From: Tribonema minus | Taxonomy: Eukaryota; Sar; Xanthophyceae; Tribonematales; Tribonemataceae | Length of the DNA: 64,000 nucleotides | Direction of reading: 5' to 3' | NCBI GenBank assembly: GCA_017506865.1 | Contig: JAFCMP010000090.1 | Span: 868,001 to 932,000, forward strand | Shown: piece after piece, positions 57,063-64,000 of the stretch | How the letters are laid out: each line of letters opens with the position of its first letter | Numbering within the stretch: the stretch's first letter is position 1 | The notes under the pieces: generated by a model | Told to the model about the DNA's origin: nothing | What the model saw: only the letters and a program-made list of their open reading frames with translations | Database searches by the model: none | Made by a program: the position numbers and the translations under genes

Positions 57063-57566
57063 TCAAAGCTCGCTATCCCCCTGCTGAGAGCAGTCTCGTG
57101 CATACCGCTCGCTGCATTCTCTTATGGTTGCCAACGTGAATGGCTTACAAAGGAAATCCGTTGCCCCGTGCTCCTTGCAGTACTGTCTTGTAGGTTCATC
57201 AGTAAAACCTGTGAGCATGATTACAGCCCCCTTGTAACCGTAGTCCTGTCGCAGGCGTTTGCAAACTTCTGCACCATTTTCGAGGCGGTGCCCCAGCATG
57301 AAATCCATCCAAATGACGGCGTATTCACCGTTTTGCACTACTTGCCCAATGGCACTGTCACCGCAGTCTGCCTCATCAGCCTCAGTACCAGTGAGCATCA
57401 TAAGCATCCTCTTGAGAACCAATCTGTTTCCTGATGAGTCGTCACAGATCAAATGACGAGAAAGCTTTGCGGGGTCAAATGTGAGGGGTAATGCAGGCTC
57501 AGGTGTAACCAGCACTGCATCTGAATCTGAGCGACAGTCACAAGGTGCAAAACAAAGGAAACGCAT
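57063..57566 (-). CDS. CheY-like response regulator
   Basis: A 167-residue single receiver domain from ATG 57566 (MRFLCFAP). Receiver residues are complete: HLICDDSS with Asp42/43 (metal), VIWMDFMLG with phospho-acceptor Asp88, VIMLTGF with Thr119, and FLCKPF with Lys141. About 35 residues precede the domain; no DNA-binding or enzymatic output domain follows. It is divergent from the histidine kinase at 57596, their start codons 29 bases apart. It is therefore likely the partner to which that kinase (directly or via a host phosphotransfer protein) passes phosphate. Confidence 0.9.
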   Translation of the reverse strand: MRFLCFAPCDCRSDSDAVLVTPEPALPLTFDPAKLSRHLICDDSSGNRLVLKRMLMMLTGTEADEADCGDSAIGQVVQNGEYAVIWMDFMLGHRLENGAEVCKRLRQDYGYKGAVIMLTGFTDEPTRQYCKEHGATDFLCKPFTLATIRECSERYARDCSQQGDSEL

Positions 57567-57587
57567 CACCCTGTTGTCAACTGGAAT

Positions 57588-57599
57588 ACATTTAAATGT
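57588..57599. promoter_or_regulatory. 12-bp palindrome in a divergent promoter
   Basis: ACATTTAAATGT is a perfect inverted repeat lying in the 29-base gap between the two divergent start codons and overlapping the first kinase ATG. It could be an operator or core promoter element for both genes; alternatively the kinase starts at ATG 57623 and the palindrome is fully upstream. Confidence 0.45.
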
Positions 57600-59458
57600 T
57601 GGCTGGTGCTTGTCATTCAGTCATGTTGGCATCGCGGAAGCGTAGGCGGTGCAGCAGGCAATTGTGGTCGCTTCTCATGGTGGTTGTTGTTGCCGAAGCA
57701 TTTGCCGTGGCTTACCTGTACATATCCTTGAGGAACAAGGACAAGGCAAGCGTGCGCAAACATGAAGAGGTAGACAGTGATGTGGTCGTCGCCTATCTCA
57801 GCCAGCAGATCCAGGATCTAGAGTTCTTGAGTCAGCGCAACGCTGCAGTCATGCGGCTCAACGGTCCACGCATGTCAGGTGCTAACTTCAGCGACATCCT
57901 GCAACTCAAATATGATCGCAGTGTGGCCAGTGTGGAGGCCATTGAGTTTGTGGCAAGAGTACCTCGACATGAAGTCGCATCGTTCAATGCATTCTGCAGC
58001 GCGCAGATCACACCGGGATGTTACATCAAGCAACTGAAACCCATGGCCCCCCTTGCATCGAACGCAACCAACTTTATGCCTGTCTCTAGCAATAGATCTG
58101 TTTACTACCCCGTACTGTACATGTATCCCCTGTCTGTCGACGTACCTGCAGTGAAGAACGTCATAGGCTTCGATTATGGCTCAACCGATAACAGCCGCAA
58201 CATCATTCAGCAATTATACAACACCTCAAATGCTCATAGCGTGGTCACCAGACGAACTATTCTCGTAACGCCATCTACAAACCCATCAGCATTTGGCATC
58301 ATTCTCGGTACGCAGGTCAGATCCCCGCAATCACATGCAGTCACAGGCTACTGCACGACTGTCATACGACTCTCGACCATCCTTGATCAAGCAGTTGAAA
58401 TGTCATCAGTAGTCCGCACAGATGTGGCCATTGCAATGTTCGATGTTACACAAGACGGTGTAGCGAATGTTGCTGCCAACAACGTTTCGGTGGTCTACAA
58501 AGATAGTGTGCCGGAGTTTGCAAACACGTGGTACTTTACAGATGTAGTTGTATACACTGTGCAGCGGAGTGTATCATTTGTCAACCGGCATTACATTGTG
58601 TTCTTCCAGTACTCGAGCAGCTATGAACAGGCCCGTAACTCGCATGAGGTGGCTTCGGTGACGCTCATTGTAGCGGCGGTGCTGGTGCTTATAGACATGA
58701 CCATCTTAGCGACGGTGATCATGCTGCTGAGGAGACGGCAGCACGCAATGGCAGTGCTGGATGGAGCTCGTGCAAACTCAATGCTCTCGTATGTGAATCA
58801 CGAGGTCCGCAACCCCTTAAATGTTATCAAGGGAATGGTCGAATACACATTGTTGACGCTAGAGCAATGTGCACTCCCCCCTGAGCTAGGCACCTGCGTG
58901 GCAGACCTTACGGTTGCCTCTAGAGCATGCGACTTTTTAGAACACATTGTCAGTGACATCCTCGTCTTACAAAGACTGGAGGCTGGAGCTCTCGTGCTCA
59001 ACCCGCACCCACACCGTGTCAGTGATATTGTCGAAGACATGCGGGAAGCAGTGAGACACAAGATGGAAGAGAAGAAGAATGTTGTGCTGATTATAGAGTG
59101 CCCCACTGACATAACAGCAGTAGTTGATGCATTCAGGTTGAAGCAGATCTTGTTGAACTTTTTAAGCAATTCCATGAAGTACACTGATCAGGGAAGCATT
59201 ACAGTCAGAGTAACAAAACATGACAGCGGTGAAATCACCATTGGAGTTCTCGACACCGGCTCAGGCATACCTGAGACCCACCAGAAGCTCATATTTCAGG
59301 CACATGTGCAGCTGGATGCTGATGATGTCGGGAGGCACGGCTCTCATGGCCTAGGGCTATACTTGGTCAGCATGCTAGCTCAGCGCATGAACTGGACAGT
59401 TGGCTTTCACTCCACCGTAGGAGTCGGCTCACATTTCTGGATTACCATACCAGCTTGA
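57596..59458 (+). CDS. CHASE-domain sensor histidine kinase
   Basis: A 620-residue membrane kinase. A basic N-terminus (RKRRR) precedes a first membrane span at about 24-45. Residues about 60-340 form an extracytoplasmic sensor; IEFVARVPRHEVASFNAF and VIGFDYGS match a CHASE domain, the type that binds cytokinin in plants. A second span lies at 353-377. Then come the dimerisation helix with phospho-acceptor His402 (VNHEVRNPLN), the N-box (NFLSNSMKYT), G1 (VLDTGSGI) and G2 (HGLGLYLV) of the ATPase. No receiver is fused, which fits with the separate regulator on the other strand. Phaeoviruses such as EsV-1 are known to encode histidine kinases, so there is precedent. The start at 57596 has an alternative at 57623. 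Confidence 0.95.
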   Translation: MLAGACHSVMLASRKRRRCSRQLWSLLMVVVVAEAFAVAYLYISLRNKDKASVRKHEEVDSDVVVAYLSQQIQDLEFLSQRNAAVMRLNGPRMSGANFSDILQLKYDRSVASVEAIEFVARVPRHEVASFNAFCSAQITPGCYIKQLKPMAPLASNATNFMPVSSNRSVYYPVLYMYPLSVDVPAVKNVIGFDYGSTDNSRNIIQQLYNTSNAHSVVTRRTILVTPSTNPSAFGIILGTQVRSPQSHAVTGYCTTVIRLSTILDQAVEMSSVVRTDVAIAMFDVTQDGVANVAANNVSVVYKDSVPEFANTWYFTDVVVYTVQRSVSFVNRHYIVFFQYSSSYEQARNSHEVASVTLIVAAVLVLIDMTILATVIMLLRRRQHAMAVLDGARANSMLSYVNHEVRNPLNVIKGMVEYTLLTLEQCALPPELGTCVADLTVASRACDFLEHIVSDILVLQRLEAGALVLNPHPHRVSDIVEDMREAVRHKMEEKKNVVLIIECPTDITAVVDAFRLKQILLNFLSNSMKYTDQGSITVRVTKHDSGEITIGVLDTGSGIPETHQKLIFQAHVQLDADDVGRHGSHGLGLYLVSMLAQRMNWTVGFHSTVGVGSHFWITIPA

Positions 59459-59656
59459 CACAGGAGTAATAAATTGGCAATGTGTACCATGCACCTTGAA
59501 TGCATGCATTAGGTGAGACGTATCACAACCCTACAGGCTGCAGTGACTCACACACGCATGAGGCAAGTCACCTGCACTTTTTTGACAGAAATTTGACTGC
59601 ATCAAGGAGCATGAAAGACAGAGCGGCAAAATAATGTTGCTATTGCAGTACTGAAG

Positions 59657-60613
59657 ATGGTGGCCTTACAACATGAGTGTCCTGACTGCCCGAGGAGCTT
59701 TCCATACCGAGCTAGTCTTAGGTATCACAGGATTGCTACTCACGCATACGTGTTCGATCCTCGTATACCTCATGTGACCATTACACCCACGCCTAGTGAT
59801 GAAGACTTGGATCACGCTGCTGGGTTCCTTGAAGGGGATGCCTGTATAAGTCTTTCAAAATCCTCGCCTTCAATTGTTGCTGTTCAGACGGTCAAGAAAA
59901 AGGATCTGCTGGATGAAATGCTCACCATATTTGGGGTGGGAACAATAGAGAAAACCTTTGAGGAGACGCCTACAAGAACAGAGAAATGGCAGTGGAGGTG
60001 CTCTGCTGCACAAAGCATTGCAATCGCTAAGCTTATTCGAGGACGCCTTATACAGAAGGGACGAGTGGCCAAGGTGTTGTCAAAGATGGAACCGGTTGTT
60101 GGCTTTGGGAGAAACACGCAACACAACCGCTACTACATCGCCAAATTCAACACCATCAAGCATGACTTCATATCACTTGATGATCTGGACATCATAGCGC
60201 ACACGGCTGGCACATCTGTGAAGTATGCAGACCTTGTCAACAGTGGTCATGAGTTCCGTGAATTAAGCATGCACTACATTGCAGGATTCTTTGAAGCTGA
60301 AGGCTGCATCATAGTGGCATGTGGTCAGAATGACGTTCATAGTCTTGTAGTGCAAATCACCCAGAGTCAGACATATATTCTGTACCTTATACTGGCCTGT
60401 CTGAGGGTAGGGGTGATAAATGTGGATGGCAGAGGAGGGGCGCATTACAGAGCTAACGGCAGCTATGCCATCCAAGTTCTTGAACAGTTGCAGCCATGTG
60501 TCAAGAGTGCAGCAATCAAGGAGCAAATTCGCATTATCCTTGAAGAAGGTGTAAATGCGACCACAAAGCTTAAGCTACTTCAATACAAAGCAAAGCGTGC
60601 TGCTAGGCAGTAA
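59657..60613 (+). CDS. LAGLIDADG homing endonuclease with C2H2 finger
   Basis: A 318-residue protein. Residues 8-29 are a C2H2 zinc finger (CPDCPRSFPYRASLRYHRIATH). Two LAGLIDADG helices follow: HAAGFLEGDACI near 53-64 and YIAGFFEAEGCI near 207-218, each ending in the acidic metal-binding residue. Their spacing of about 150 residues is right for a two-repeat monomer. Each is followed by the expected beta-strand. It is free-standing rather than inside an intron or intein, so it could be a selfish element in an intergenic position. The zinc-finger fusion may add DNA specificity. Confidence 0.88.
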   Translation: MVALQHECPDCPRSFPYRASLRYHRIATHAYVFDPRIPHVTITPTPSDEDLDHAAGFLEGDACISLSKSSPSIVAVQTVKKKDLLDEMLTIFGVGTIEKTFEETPTRTEKWQWRCSAAQSIAIAKLIRGRLIQKGRVAKVLSKMEPVVGFGRNTQHNRYYIAKFNTIKHDFISLDDLDIIAHTAGTSVKYADLVNSGHEFRELSMHYIAGFFEAEGCIIVACGQNDVHSLVVQITQSQTYILYLILACLRVGVINVDGRGGAHYRANGSYAIQVLEQLQPCVKSAAIKEQIRIILEEGVNATTKLKLLQYKAKRAARQ

Positions 60614-60656
60614 GGGTTCTAGAGACTGCTACACCGCTTTAATGTTGATCCTTAAA

Positions 60657-60836
60657 CCTTCAGCCGCACAAAACAGCTCACTGTTGCACAAATGCTTTTC
60701 GATTTCTCACTCACTGCATTGCATTGCTGCTTGCTACACCAGGTTCATGTTGACCAACAATCCTTCAGCCTCATGAACAATTTAATTGTCTTAAACAAAC
60801 GATTCAATTGCTCACTCACTGCATTGCTGCTTACAT
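60657..60836. repeat. Two imperfect direct repeats (about 75 bp each)
   Basis: Copies at about 60657-60736 and 60762-60836, each opening with CCTTCAGCC and ending in CTCACTCACTGCATTG(CATTG)CTGCTT. They lie between the homing endonuclease and glycosyltransferase genes. Function unknown; they could be a target-site duplication-like scar or the 3' signals of the convergent genes. Confidence 0.65.
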
Positions 60837-60839
60837 ACA

Positions 60840-62429
60840 TCACTTCCAAAACACTTGCAGCGCGACCCAGACATTGAATGTTTCTACCAGCAGTGAAGGC
60901 AGAAAGTTGTAGGCTGGAAATCCTTGAGCCACCCTCCATGCACAGCCCACATACAATGCCAACATCTGAGCCACCGTCACATGCAATAACATTGCCAGAG
61001 CAAGGTTATAGCGTTGGTTCTTTGTCTTGCCAGCGGCGCCGCCGGTCGCCTGCCACGCCATTTGCTGTCCAGCAAACCTGTCGTACAGTGCCACAAGGTG
61101 CGCACTATACTGGAGCCAGCGAATGCGCACACATTCGAAACCATATGGCTGTGTGTTCCATGCTCGCATCGCACAGAAGGGGAATAGCAGCGACGGTAGT
61201 GCAAACAGTGAGTTGTACCACAGCACGAGATGAGGGCGTGTGTAGACCAGGACGATCGCTGGCACTGCGTTCGCAAAAATGGACAGAGCTGTTGCGCAAT
61301 AGTACAGCCCACCAGTGGCATAGCACATTTTCTGTGCTGGCGTCAGGTTTGAGTGCCAAAACTCAGCTGACGTGGTCAGCATTAAGCTTCCTGTACACCA
61401 GCGATAGTTCTGTGTGAAAAATGCCTTTTTATCATCTGGACACGTGCCCATAGAGAGTGGCAGCGGTAGGTACTGCACCCTCCATCCCGCGTCTGTCAAG
61501 AGGAAGCCGGTGTAACAATCTTCCGAGAACCCCACATTAGCAGTTCCGCCGAGGGGAGCGAGTGCAGTGCGCCGGTACACCGCACAACTGCCCACGCAAA
61601 TCGTTGCATTAAATCTCTGCCTGTTCTGCTGTATCAAACGGTAGAACAGAATCTGAATTGACCCAGCACCTCGTTCAACCCAAGTCTGTGTCGGCTTCAC
61701 CGTAAAGTACTGAGGCGTCTGTACAATGCACACGTCCGGAAATGTAAAGTACGGGACTGTGTGCTGTAGAAAGTCTTTGCGCGGACAAAAGTCTGCATCG
61801 AAGATGACTATCAGGTCGCCATCTGTGTGGGCAAAAGCGTGTCTCAGGTTGCCAGCCTTCTTCATGTGACCGGGGTTGTGACGCCTAATGTAGTTGAAGT
61901 GGTACTGTCTCGCCAGGGCTTCGATCGATTTGGGTCTGTTGCCGTCATCCAACACATGGACCCTGAGTTTCAATGGGTCCCATTCCATCTTTGCAACATG
62001 ATCGTACGTGTTTTGGATCACCTCAATAGGTTCACCACATGAAGGCAAGAATACGTCAACTGTAGGTGTATAATCTGCGCACTCTGCTAAAAGCTTCTGA
62101 TGGTCATCGAAGTTCATGTCCTTGCCCCACACGCCAACAGCAAAGTAGGAGATGAAGAGGTATGCGGTGATGAGCAGTGCAATCGGTGCAAAGAATGGCT
62201 CCACGTATGTGAAGAGCCATAGGCCTACGCAGAGCGGCACGCAAGACAGTATGCCAAAGCCTACAATGAAAGCTCTCTTTGTGTCAATATATGACATCAT
62301 CTGCGCATCAGTAGGAGCTGATGGCAGCACTGTCGTGTCGCCGCTGTTTTCACGGTGGATGAGGGCGAGACCCTCCTCGAGCGTTGACGAGGTGCTGACC
62401 AAGTGCGCCCAGGACTGCACAAGGCGCAT
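60840..62429 (-). CDS. Cellulose-synthase-like family-2 glycosyltransferase
   Basis: A 529-residue membrane enzyme from ATG 62429. Two N-terminal spans (about 53-76 and 79-101) are followed by a GT2 domain with every key motif: HVLDDGNRP (Asp161/162), IFDADFCP (DxD at 211-213), QTPQYF (238-242), FSEDCYTG (Glu303/Asp304, catalytic base) and QNYRWCTG (Q340-x-x-R343-W344). Several more spans follow (CYATGGLYYCATALSIFANAVPAIVLVY and beyond). This is the processive BcsA/cellulose synthase layout, without the PilZ domain of BcsA. It should polymerise a beta-linked glycan from UDP-sugar and extrude it. Glucose as donor is inferred, since hyaluronan and chitin synthases share motifs. Confidence 0.92.
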   Translation of the reverse strand: MRLVQSWAHLVSTSSTLEEGLALIHRENSGDTTVLPSAPTDAQMMSYIDTKRAFIVGFGILSCVPLCVGLWLFTYVEPFFAPIALLITAYLFISYFAVGVWGKDMNFDDHQKLLAECADYTPTVDVFLPSCGEPIEVIQNTYDHVAKMEWDPLKLRVHVLDDGNRPKSIEALARQYHFNYIRRHNPGHMKKAGNLRHAFAHTDGDLIVIFDADFCPRKDFLQHTVPYFTFPDVCIVQTPQYFTVKPTQTWVERGAGSIQILFYRLIQQNRQRFNATICVGSCAVYRRTALAPLGGTANVGFSEDCYTGFLLTDAGWRVQYLPLPLSMGTCPDDKKAFFTQNYRWCTGSLMLTTSAEFWHSNLTPAQKMCYATGGLYYCATALSIFANAVPAIVLVYTRPHLVLWYNSLFALPSLLFPFCAMRAWNTQPYGFECVRIRWLQYSAHLVALYDRFAGQQMAWQATGGAAGKTKNQRYNLALAMLLHVTVAQMLALYVGCAWRVAQGFPAYNFLPSLLVETFNVWVALQVFWK

Positions 62430-62529
62430 CACCTGTTTGGGCTTAGCTCTCCCACAACATTTTTAACGAGCAGCAGGCGCACACCAGCCTTCTTGCAGCC
62501 TGACGCGCAGGGTATCAATAATGGTGTTA

Positions 62530-63834
62530 TTAAAAGTCAGAATCAGAGTCGCCATCCTTGCATGTTCTGATGTATCTCTTGACTCTACTGCTGTGTGTGC
62601 TCTTCAGCACATGAGCTATGTCCCGCTTGCGTGTCGTTCCGCTCTCGATCAGCATCTTCATGACGCTTTGGCTGTTTGCGCAGTCGTCAATCACAGTCTT
62701 GCCATCGCCCGCCGGACAGGCAGCCATGTGTGAGAAGTGACCTCTGCGCAGGATGAGCCTGACAAAACGTGCCCCCCTGAGCTTGGTGACTATGCGCGGG
62801 ACATTCAAGTCTACCCCCCCTACATTCAACGTGTTCCATTGATCTGCACCCGCATCGCACAGTTTGCCCACCAATCTGTCAATCTCAAAGGATTTGATCC
62901 ATTTCTGCGAAGTAGCTAGTGCCACCATTATTAGGGGCGAAATGAGACTGTCTCTGCCGCCTCGTGTGTTGACATCAGCACCCCAACTGATTAGTGTTGC
63001 TGCGCATTCAGTCCTCACTGCTGCGCAGGCTTTATGCAGCGGCGTGTGCCCGTGCTCGTCGCGTGAATCAATCAGGTCCGGCTGTGCGCACAGAAGCGTA
63101 TTGATGGCATCGCAGTAGTTCTCCTGCACAGCGAAGTGCAGCAGGTTGCCGCGACCGTGGATGCCCTCCTTCAGCAACTGCACCATCACTGCAGTGTCAC
63201 CTGGGTCGCCGTCGTCATCTATATCCATGTCCTCAGGCTCCTCTTCTGCTCTGCTGTGCTCGTCCTCCTCAGGGTATACGGCGCTCCCCGCGCGTCCCGC
63301 AATCTGCGGTTTCCTCCGCAGTATTCGACACAAGCCCTCCATGTTGCGCGACTGTATGCATTTTACACACAGTGCGCACAGCTCCTCGTCCGTCGAGGCA
63401 TCCGGGTCGCCGTCTATTTCTCTCCTCCACTCAATGCCGCATGGAAGGCCGGTCACGTGTGCGTCGCAGACATCATAAAGGTAAGCGTTCAAGTAGTCGA
63501 GCTCGGAGGGGCGAGGAGGTGTTCTCACGACTGATACCGACCATGGCAGGATGGATATGAGGTGCGCAGTCACCCGCCCTTCGTGGTCTTTTCTGCTCTC
63601 GTCATAGCATACATGTATCCACCTCTTTGTGCGAGGGGGAGGCAACTTGTCTTGTGCTACCAACACCTTTATTATCCCGCGCATTGTAGAGTGAAGGAGC
63701 CTGCATATAGCGTGGCCCTGTCGCGCCACATCCCAATCGTCTTCGCCCGTTTTGCTCCAGCAATGCCATGTGGCGCGCATACCAAATTTAATGTTCTGCA
63801 AGGGCAGTACGTGGGGGCAAGCCATGAGTTGCAT
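62530..63834 (-). CDS. Ankyrin-repeat protein
   Basis: A 434-residue protein. The middle (about 230-320) carries ankyrin repeats: GNLLHFAVQENYCDAINTLL, DEHGHTPLHKACAAVRTECA, and ATLISWGADVNTRGG. Two or three more degenerate copies follow. An acidic stretch (EEEPEDMDIDDDGDPGD) precedes them. The N-terminal 180 residues form an unknown domain (WRREIDGDPDAS). Ankyrin repeats bind partner proteins. The start may be a later Met (63780 or after), because the first ATG at 63834 overlaps the divergent gene at the window edge. Confidence 0.75.
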   Translation of the reverse strand: MQLMACPHVLPLQNIKFGMRATWHCWSKTGEDDWDVARQGHAICRLLHSTMRGIIKVLVAQDKLPPPRTKRWIHVCYDESRKDHEGRVTAHLISILPWSVSVVRTPPRPSELDYLNAYLYDVCDAHVTGLPCGIEWRREIDGDPDASTDEELCALCVKCIQSRNMEGLCRILRRKPQIAGRAGSAVYPEEDEHSRAEEEPEDMDIDDDGDPGDTAVMVQLLKEGIHGRGNLLHFAVQENYCDAINTLLCAQPDLIDSRDEHGHTPLHKACAAVRTECAATLISWGADVNTRGGRDSLISPLIMVALATSQKWIKSFEIDRLVGKLCDAGADQWNTLNVGGVDLNVPRIVTKLRGARFVRLILRRGHFSHMAACPAGDGKTVIDDCANSQSVMKMLIESGTTRKRDIAHVLKSTHSSRVKRYIRTCKDGDSDSDF

Positions 63835-64000
63835 GTTTGACAGCGTAGGGCACCTCTTGGGGGTGGACCCTCAAGTGCTGCGAGAAGAGGTTGTAGACTA
63901 CATGCTGCATCATGCCGACATGGTATGGCAAGACATGCCCATCAAAGAGTGGGTGTATCACAGCGCAGAGGCGCAAAATGAAACACTGGAAAGCTATGCC
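63791..64000 (+). CDS. OTU-like cysteine protease, partial (right edge)
   Basis: An open frame running off the window, with ATG at 63791 (a second at 63824). The visible 70 residues resemble the start of an OTU deubiquitinase: SCMFDSVGHLLGVD (catalytic Cys in the C-x-F/D-S context), then LREEVVDYMLHHAD and IKEWVYHSAEAQ, the following helices. The Asp-Gly that usually precedes the Cys is replaced. The catalytic His is beyond the edge. It is divergent from the ankyrin gene and overlaps its first codons if the longest frames are used. Confidence 0.55.
   Translation, partial: MFCKGSTWGQAMSCMFDSVGHLLGVDPQVLREEVVDYMLHHADMVWQDMPIKEWVYHSAEAQNETLESYA

Overview
The window looks like part of a large eukaryotic DNA virus genome (Nucleocytoviricota, NCLDV type), most likely infecting an alga or other protist. 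Three replication or packaging genes support this: an A32-type packaging ATPase (43060-43926), a herpes/NCLDV-type archaeo-eukaryotic primase (47916-50018) and a poxvirus A22-like RuvC resolvase (50078-50632). Other support comes from close gene packing on both strands, virion-fibre-type proteins, and eukaryotic-type accessory domains (SET, BTB-BACK, MYND, ankyrin, probable OTU). No major capsid protein or DNA polymerase lies in this window, so I do not name a family. At least one gene, and probably three, carry GT-AG introns of spliceosomal type. An alternative is a viral region integrated in a eukaryotic genome; the sequence alone does not exclude that.

Layout. 0-4.4 kb: a coiled-coil protein, a decayed dCMP-deaminase gene, a small LysM protein and a 1.7-kb array of about five 359-bp tandem repeats. 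4.4-26.7 kb: a virion/fibre island with three related structural-type proteins, a small protein with a phage tail-fibre-chaperone-like motif, and a 5,365-residue repeat protein made of 118- and 127-residue units. 26.7-34.6 kb: two predicted split genes, a 916-residue fibronectin-III-type surface protein and a class-3 lipase. 34.7-42.9 kb: a SET-domain protein, a GH5 cellulase, a split and frame-disrupted PhyH-type dioxygenase, and unknown proteins. 43-53.7 kb: information-processing block (packaging ATPase, PD-(D/E)XK nuclease, Tiki/ChaN-like protein, primase, RuvC resolvase, EndA-type nuclease, GNAT enzyme) with small membrane proteins. 53.7-64 kb: host-interaction and signalling genes (MYND, BTB-BACK, a divergent response-regulator/CHASE histidine-kinase pair, a zinc-finger LAGLIDADG endonuclease, a cellulose-synthase-like glycosyltransferase, an ankyrin protein and the start of an OTU-like protein).

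How the genes may work together. The 43-51 kb block would copy, resolve and package the genome. The 5-34 kb block would build external fibres. Cellulase, lipase, LysM protein and the cellulose-synthase-like enzyme all act on polysaccharide or membrane and suggest a walled host or a glycan-decorated particle. The kinase/regulator pair could sense an external ligand and feed into a host phosphorelay. These links are inference from domains and position, not from experiment.
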